Shown piece after piece: positions 60,216-64,000 of a stretch of DNA of 64,000 nt. The stretch is from assembly GCF_027923765.1 (NCBI RefSeq), contig NZ_AP026709.1, forward strand, positions 863,501 to 927,500. The letters are read 5' to 3'. The stretch is from Pseudodesulfovibrio nedwellii (GTDB taxonomy: Bacteria; Desulfobacterota; Desulfovibrionia; Desulfovibrionales; Desulfovibrionaceae). The notes below the pieces were generated by a model. That model did no database searches and had not been told where the DNA came from. It was given only the letters and a program-made list of their open reading frames with translations. Numbering within the stretch: the stretch's first letter is position 1; every line of letters starts with the position of its first letter. A program made the translations under genes and the position numbers.

Positions 60216-61088
60216 CTAAAACTTTAAATTCTGTCCGATTTCGAGACACGCCTTGGTCTGATTAAGCGTATACAAATGAACGCCCGGCGCACCACCGTCG
60301 ATAAGTTCCTGTGCCTGCCTTGTCGCGTAATCAATACCCAACCTATATACGGCATCATCCCCGCCCTCTTCGTGGGCTTTCTCAAGACTACTGAGAAACT
60401 TCCCGGGAATGGCAGCGCCACACAACCCTAAAATAAACTTGGCAGATTTAAGAGTCATGATAGGCAGGATACCAGGAATAACTGGCACGTAAGAACCAAG
60501 AGCCTTGAGTCTCTCAACGTAATCAAAATAGACACGGTTATCGAAAAACAACTGCGTCACCAGAAACTGCGCCCCCATCTGTACCTTCTTGTTGACCATT
60601 TCCAGGTCGGATTGAATGGAAGGTGACTCAAAATGAGGTTCAGGATAAGCAGCCCCGCCAACGCACATCTCTGGATAATGCGCTTTGATATATTTAATGA
60701 CATCCGTTGCGTGCTTAAATTCTTGAGAATCAAAATCGAAATCGTCCTCGCCACGCGGCGGATCACCACGTAAGGCCAAAACATTCTGTATATCAGCATC
60801 GCGGAGGCTTCGTAGGAAGTCGTCCAGCTTATCGGCAGACGCACCAACACTCGTCAAATGAGTAATCGGCTCAATGCCATGATCCTGTTTCATTCGGGTG
60901 GCAATTTCCAAGGTATTATCCTGAGTCCCACCACCAGCACCATATGTAACAGATGCAAACAAGGGGTTCAGAACCTTGAGCTGATCAACGACCTCAAAAA
61001 ATTGAGGCCAGATTTCCTTTTCCCTTGGGGGGAAAAACTCTAAAGAGATGAAAGGGGACTGCCCTTCGATCAAATCACAAACTCGCAA
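60216..61088 (-). CDS. metF: Methylenetetrahydrofolate reductase
   Basis: MetF reduces methylene-THF to methyl-THF for methionine synthesis. The 290-residue TIM-barrel protein starts with the family stretch FISLEFFPPREKE (including the conserved Glu), then VTYGAGGGTQDNT, ALRGDPPRGEDDFD and QLFFDNRVYFDYVERL. The start is a TTG with a strong AAGGAG site 8 bases upstream. The barrel is complete and there is no C-terminal regulatory part, as usual in bacteria. In sulfate reducers this step may also link to the Wood-Ljungdahl pathway. Confidence 0.95.
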   Translation of the reverse strand: MRVCDLIEGQSPFISLEFFPPREKEIWPQFFEVVDQLKVLNPLFASVTYGAGGGTQDNTLEIATRMKQDHGIEPITHLTSVGASADKLDDFLRSLRDADIQNVLALRGDPPRGEDDFDFDSQEFKHATDVIKYIKAHYPEMCVGGAAYPEPHFESPSIQSDLEMVNKKVQMGAQFLVTQLFFDNRVYFDYVERLKALGSYVPVIPGILPIMTLKSAKFILGLCGAAIPGKFLSSLEKAHEEGGDDAVYRLGIDYATRQAQELIDGGAPGVHLYTLNQTKACLEIGQNLKF

Positions 61089-61198
61089 TGCTTCTCTCCT
61101 TCAACGGTATATGCATAATCGCACCCTTCTTAGGGTAAGAGACATTACATACTCTTTCTTGCAGCAACCTTCAATGGAGAAATTCGAGGAATTCCCGC

Positions 61199-61603
61199 TT
61201 AGGTATTCTGCCACCGTGAATGAAGAGCTTCAACGATAGCAATATCGGCAGGAAGATAGTCCAAAGTTGGCAAACAGGACGGGCTAACCCAAGTAAACTG
61301 TTGTTTTTCCATCATCTTCAAACTGCCTGAATAGCTATAAATATGATAGAAATACAAACAGACAAAAAATTCATCATACTCATGCTCAAGATCACACCAA
61401 TATTCAAACTTGGTCGGAGTAACCCCAAGCTCCTCCTGAAATTCACGAACTAAAGCGTCGTCACGGATTTCGCCTTTTTCTATCTTACCGCCCGGGAACT
61501 CCCACCAGCCCGCCATGCGCGCGCCTTCAGGGCGCTGAACAGCAAGATACTCCCCATCACGCCAGATAATACCGGCCACGACTTCCAAACGCGGCTTCAT
61601 CAT
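61199..61603 (-). CDS. NUDIX hydrolase (MutT/8-oxo-dGTPase-like)
   Basis: This 134-residue protein has the NUDIX box GGKIEKGEIRDDALVREFQE followed by ELGV (about residues 37-60), with REFQEELG the metal-binding helix. The short size and the N-terminal VVAGIIWRDGEYLAVQRPEG fit MutT-like 8-oxo-dGTP or similar pyrophosphatases. It overlaps the ABC-F gene end by 4 bases, so it is in the same transcript. Confidence 0.9.
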   Translation of the reverse strand: MMKPRLEVVAGIIWRDGEYLAVQRPEGARMAGWWEFPGGKIEKGEIRDDALVREFQEELGVTPTKFEYWCDLEHEYDEFFVCLYFYHIYSYSGSLKMMEKQQFTWVSPSCLPTLDYLPADIAIVEALHSRWQNT

Positions 61604-63573
61604 TCCTCTCCCACTTCTGACGTAAGAGCTTCAATCTTCTCTTCAAGTTCTCCCATACGCAACATCAGATTTTCAGCCCATTCAGAAGCTTCCTTGTACG
61701 CATTATTCAACTTAAGCGCTTCCTCCGGCTTCTCATATGTAACGGGATCATTCATTTTTTCTTCAAGCAAAGCCTGCTCGTCAAGCACCTTTTCCCAATC
61801 TCCCTCAAGCTTGTCATATTCCTTCTTGAGCGGTTTGAGAGTGCGATACAATCGGTTGCGCTCTTCTGCCTGACGACGTTTCTCTTCCTTAGATAGCTTC
61901 CGTTTTTCACGCACTTCTTCAGAGTTACACGCAGCCAGTCCTACTCGGCATGCCTCTTCCTGCTTGCTCTTGGCATGATACGCCTCAAACCCACCGAGAT
62001 GCTGAGTTAAACCATCTTTATCCAAAGCCCATATTTCTTCAGCCACTTCGTTAAGCAAATATCTGTCATGCGCCACGAAAAGTAAGGTACCCGCATAATT
62101 TTTAAGCGCACGAATAAGTCCTTCACGAGTCTCAATATCAAGATGGTTGGTCGGTTCATCAAGAATCAGGAAATTCGATCGAGATAAAAATAAAGTAGCA
62201 AGCAAGAGTCGACTTTTTTCACCACCAGACAATCCCTTGATCTTACGCTCAAAAAAAGACTCGCCTAACAAAAACAAACCAAGCACACTCATAACCTGTT
62301 CTTCGGTCAAATTTGAATCAGACAACCGCCTGATTTCACCAATGACAGAATTATCAAGATTGAGAATTTCATGCTGATGCTGACTAAAATAACCAAGATC
62401 AGTACCACTACCGACTTTGACATGGCCTGCTGTAGGCGTCAGCGAACCGGTTATCAGTTTAAGCAACGTTGACTTTCCCGCACCATTGGGGGCAACCACA
62501 GCGACCTTCTTGCCGCGAAAAAGCTGAAAATCGAGTGTAGGCCACACAGATTCAACGCCATCATAATGAAATTCGAGATCTACAGCGGAGGCCGGAACCT
62601 TGTCCCCGCGCTTGGGTTCAGGCAGACGAAAATTCAGACTTCTTCCTCGGTGGGAAGCGGCCTGAGCTTCCTTGATCTGGTTCAACTCCTGTTCCAGCTT
62701 TTCCACCTTCTTCAATTTACTCTGCGCCTGTGCAGCCTTACGCGCTTTAACACGAAACTTATTGATATATTTATATTCGTTATCAATCCGTGCCGACAGC
62801 TTATCCGCTTCTTTCTGACGTTGCGACCGGTTCTCTTCGTCCCAGACCAAAAATTCATCAAAAGAACCTTTACGAAAAACAGGTTTTCCTGTTCCAAGGA
62901 ACAAAACATGTGTGCCTACACGATTAAGAAAAATACGATCATGAACAACGAATGCCAATGTGCCACGAAAGCCGAGGAGATACTCCTCAAGCCACTCTAC
63001 AGCTTCGAGATCAAGATGGTTGGTCGGTTCATCAAGGAGAAGAATATCGGCACCCTGCAAAAGCACTCTGCCGAGTTTTGCTCGTTCACGCCAACCACCG
63101 GATAATTCTCCGATATCTTTCAACAAATCGTCATCACTAAACCCTAAGCCGGTTAAAATAGCTCGAGCCTTATGATCAGGATTATAACCATACCGCTCCT
63201 CAAATTCGGCCTGACGATGGGACAGTTTTTCAATACGCGCATTATCATCGGCTGCAACAGCCTTTTCCCATTCTTCCCAAAACTCATTCCATGACGGCAA
63301 CGCCGACAGAACCCAAGACAACAATTGATGCTCTAACACCGTCCCGGTCATTTCCTGCGCAACATATCCAACCTGCGCCCCCTTGGACAACGTCAACTGT
63401 CCTGTATCCGGTTCAATCTCCCCGGCCAGAACCTTGAGCAACGTACTCTTCCCGCAACCATTTGGCCCGGTCAGGGCAAGACGCATGCCCGGTGTGACCT
63501 CAAAAGCCACATCAGAAAAAACAGGTTCTCCACCATAGGATTTACTAAGACTCTGAACAGTAATTCGCGACAT
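61600..63573 (-). CDS. ABC-F family ATPase
   Basis: ABC-F proteins are soluble twin ATPases that act on the ribosome. The 657-residue protein has two ABC cassettes: Walker A GPNGCGKST and GAGKST, signatures LSGGWRERAKLGRVL and LSGGEKSRLLLATL, and Walker B LLLDEPTNHLD and LILDEPTNHLD. Between them is the linker with the coiled-coil stretch, and the C-terminus (about residues 540-657) is a long basic coiled coil as in Uup/YheS-like members. The start ATG at 63573 has AGAGG upstream; an open frame 20 codons longer is not supported. The subtype (Uup, YbiT or YheS) is not certain. Confidence 0.93.
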   Translation of the reverse strand: MSRITVQSLSKSYGGEPVFSDVAFEVTPGMRLALTGPNGCGKSTLLKVLAGEIEPDTGQLTLSKGAQVGYVAQEMTGTVLEHQLLSWVLSALPSWNEFWEEWEKAVAADDNARIEKLSHRQAEFEERYGYNPDHKARAILTGLGFSDDDLLKDIGELSGGWRERAKLGRVLLQGADILLLDEPTNHLDLEAVEWLEEYLLGFRGTLAFVVHDRIFLNRVGTHVLFLGTGKPVFRKGSFDEFLVWDEENRSQRQKEADKLSARIDNEYKYINKFRVKARKAAQAQSKLKKVEKLEQELNQIKEAQAASHRGRSLNFRLPEPKRGDKVPASAVDLEFHYDGVESVWPTLDFQLFRGKKVAVVAPNGAGKSTLLKLITGSLTPTAGHVKVGSGTDLGYFSQHQHEILNLDNSVIGEIRRLSDSNLTEEQVMSVLGLFLLGESFFERKIKGLSGGEKSRLLLATLFLSRSNFLILDEPTNHLDIETREGLIRALKNYAGTLLFVAHDRYLLNEVAEEIWALDKDGLTQHLGGFEAYHAKSKQEEACRVGLAACNSEEVREKRKLSKEEKRRQAEERNRLYRTLKPLKKEYDKLEGDWEKVLDEQALLEEKMNDPVTYEKPEEALKLNNAYKEASEWAENLMLRMGELEEKIEALTSEVGEE

Positions 63574-63674
63574 GAAATATAATACCTCTTTAATGTTGAA
63601 TAAGGGAATATATTGAGCGGTGCAGATTGGCAAGACCGTTTTGACCAGAGCCTCTGTTCAGGCTATAAAGTCGC

Positions 63675-63938
63675 ATGCAACACTGGTACGTTTATCTCAT
63701 GCGCTGCGCTGACGACAGCCTCTACTGTGGCATTACCACTGATATCGAGCGACGCTTAAAAGAGCATAATGCGGGAACTGCATCAAAATACACACGCCCA
63801 CGACGGCCTGTAAAAGTGGCTGTCTGTGGAGAAGTGCCCGACAAAAGCACAGCGTTAAAGCTAGAAATCGAAATCAAGAAACAACACCGCAACCACAAAA
63901 TACCCCATCTCAAAGCCTCGACGAATGCGTTACAATAG
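63675..63938 (+). CDS. GIY-YIG nuclease superfamily protein
   Basis: This 87-residue protein is a stand-alone GIY-YIG domain of the UPF0213/YhbQ type. It has YVYLMRCADDSLYCGITTDI (YVY...YCG forms the two beta strands of the GIY and YIG motifs), RRLKEHNAG with the conserved Arg and His, and a C-terminal ALKLEIEIKK helix carrying the conserved Glu. Such proteins may act in DNA repair, but the function is not settled. It is divergent from the ABC-F gene. The last 60 bases of the window hold nothing recognised. Confidence 0.9.
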   Translation: MQHWYVYLMRCADDSLYCGITTDIERRLKEHNAGTASKYTRPRRPVKVAVCGEVPDKSTALKLEIEIKKQHRNHKIPHLKASTNALQ

Positions 63939-64000
63939 CGTGATACTTTCCCTTCAAACGCCTCAAGAGGGTTGCCAACAATCAAAATCACGGGTAGTCA

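Noticed and set aside
1-64000. CRISPR arrays, insertion sequences or a prophage
   Set aside because: No regularly spaced repeats, transposase motifs or phage structural genes were seen on either strand.

Overview
The window looks like chromosomal DNA from a sulfate-reducing bacterium of the Desulfovibrionaceae (Desulfovibrio, Pseudodesulfovibrio or a close relative). The evidence is a DsrC with both C-terminal cysteines, an Rnf cluster led by a decaheme cytochrome c, a tungsten aldehyde:ferredoxin oxidoreductase with its own tungstate transporter, an lpxC gene (Gram-negative outer membrane), and a flagellar gene order (fliR-flhB-flhA-flhF-flhG-fliA-cheY) that I recognise from Desulfovibrio. 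Base composition is moderate by eye, and most genes sit in tight operons with clear ribosome-binding sites.

Layout. 1-4130: hisF (+) converges on a minus-strand group of a DUF4340 protein, rpoZ, dnaJ and moaC. 4294-6013: a TtcA-like ATPase and a membrane-anchored M23 peptidase. 6135-15609: flagellar export and regulation operon, ending in small poorly known genes and a bidirectional terminator. 15757-24614 (all minus): lpxC, prmC, prfA, a DUF1385 membrane protein, rpmE, dsrC, a YcaO-TPR protein with a methyltransferase, a Tim44-like protein and a response regulator. 24800-29143: SHOCT membrane protein, HD phosphohydrolase, degenerate receiver-TPR protein, thioredoxin-reductase-like flavoprotein, PilZ protein and a small membrane protein. 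29272-36163: decaheme cytochrome and rnfCDGEAB. 36238-36671: tRNA-Val with a duplicated 3' end. 36770-38902: tex. 39133-44295: surface polysaccharide genes (glycosyltransferases and a flippase), ending at a junction where two truncated glycosyltransferases meet tail to tail. 44602-51819: tungsten module (possible beta-grasp protein, aor, moaD-like, hesA-like, ModE-type regulator, tupABC, mobB-like). 51823-58167: trmL, rmlB, rmlD, a SulP transporter and a glycosyltransferase. 58221-63938: an amino-acid and housekeeping operon on the minus strand (ABC-F, NUDIX, metF, asd, class IV aminotransferase) and a GIY-YIG protein.

The most unusual content is in the redox genes. RnfC lacks the glycine-rich GxGGAGFP loop that carries the NADH/FMN site in canonical RnfC, while RnfB is fused to a complete GltD-like FAD/NAD(P) module. 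The electron entry point may have moved from RnfC to RnfB. The MobB-like protein of the tungsten module has a C-terminal four-cysteine motif with exactly the cysteine spacing of the RnfB Fe-S domain encoded 17 kb away. The thioredoxin-reductase-like protein keeps FAD and CxxC motifs but has lost the NADPH signatures. FlhF has altered SRP-GTPase motifs and its FlhG partner lacks the usual N-terminal extension. No CRISPR array, intact transposon or prophage was seen. Marks of rearrangement are limited to the tRNA-Val repeat and the glycosyltransferase junction.
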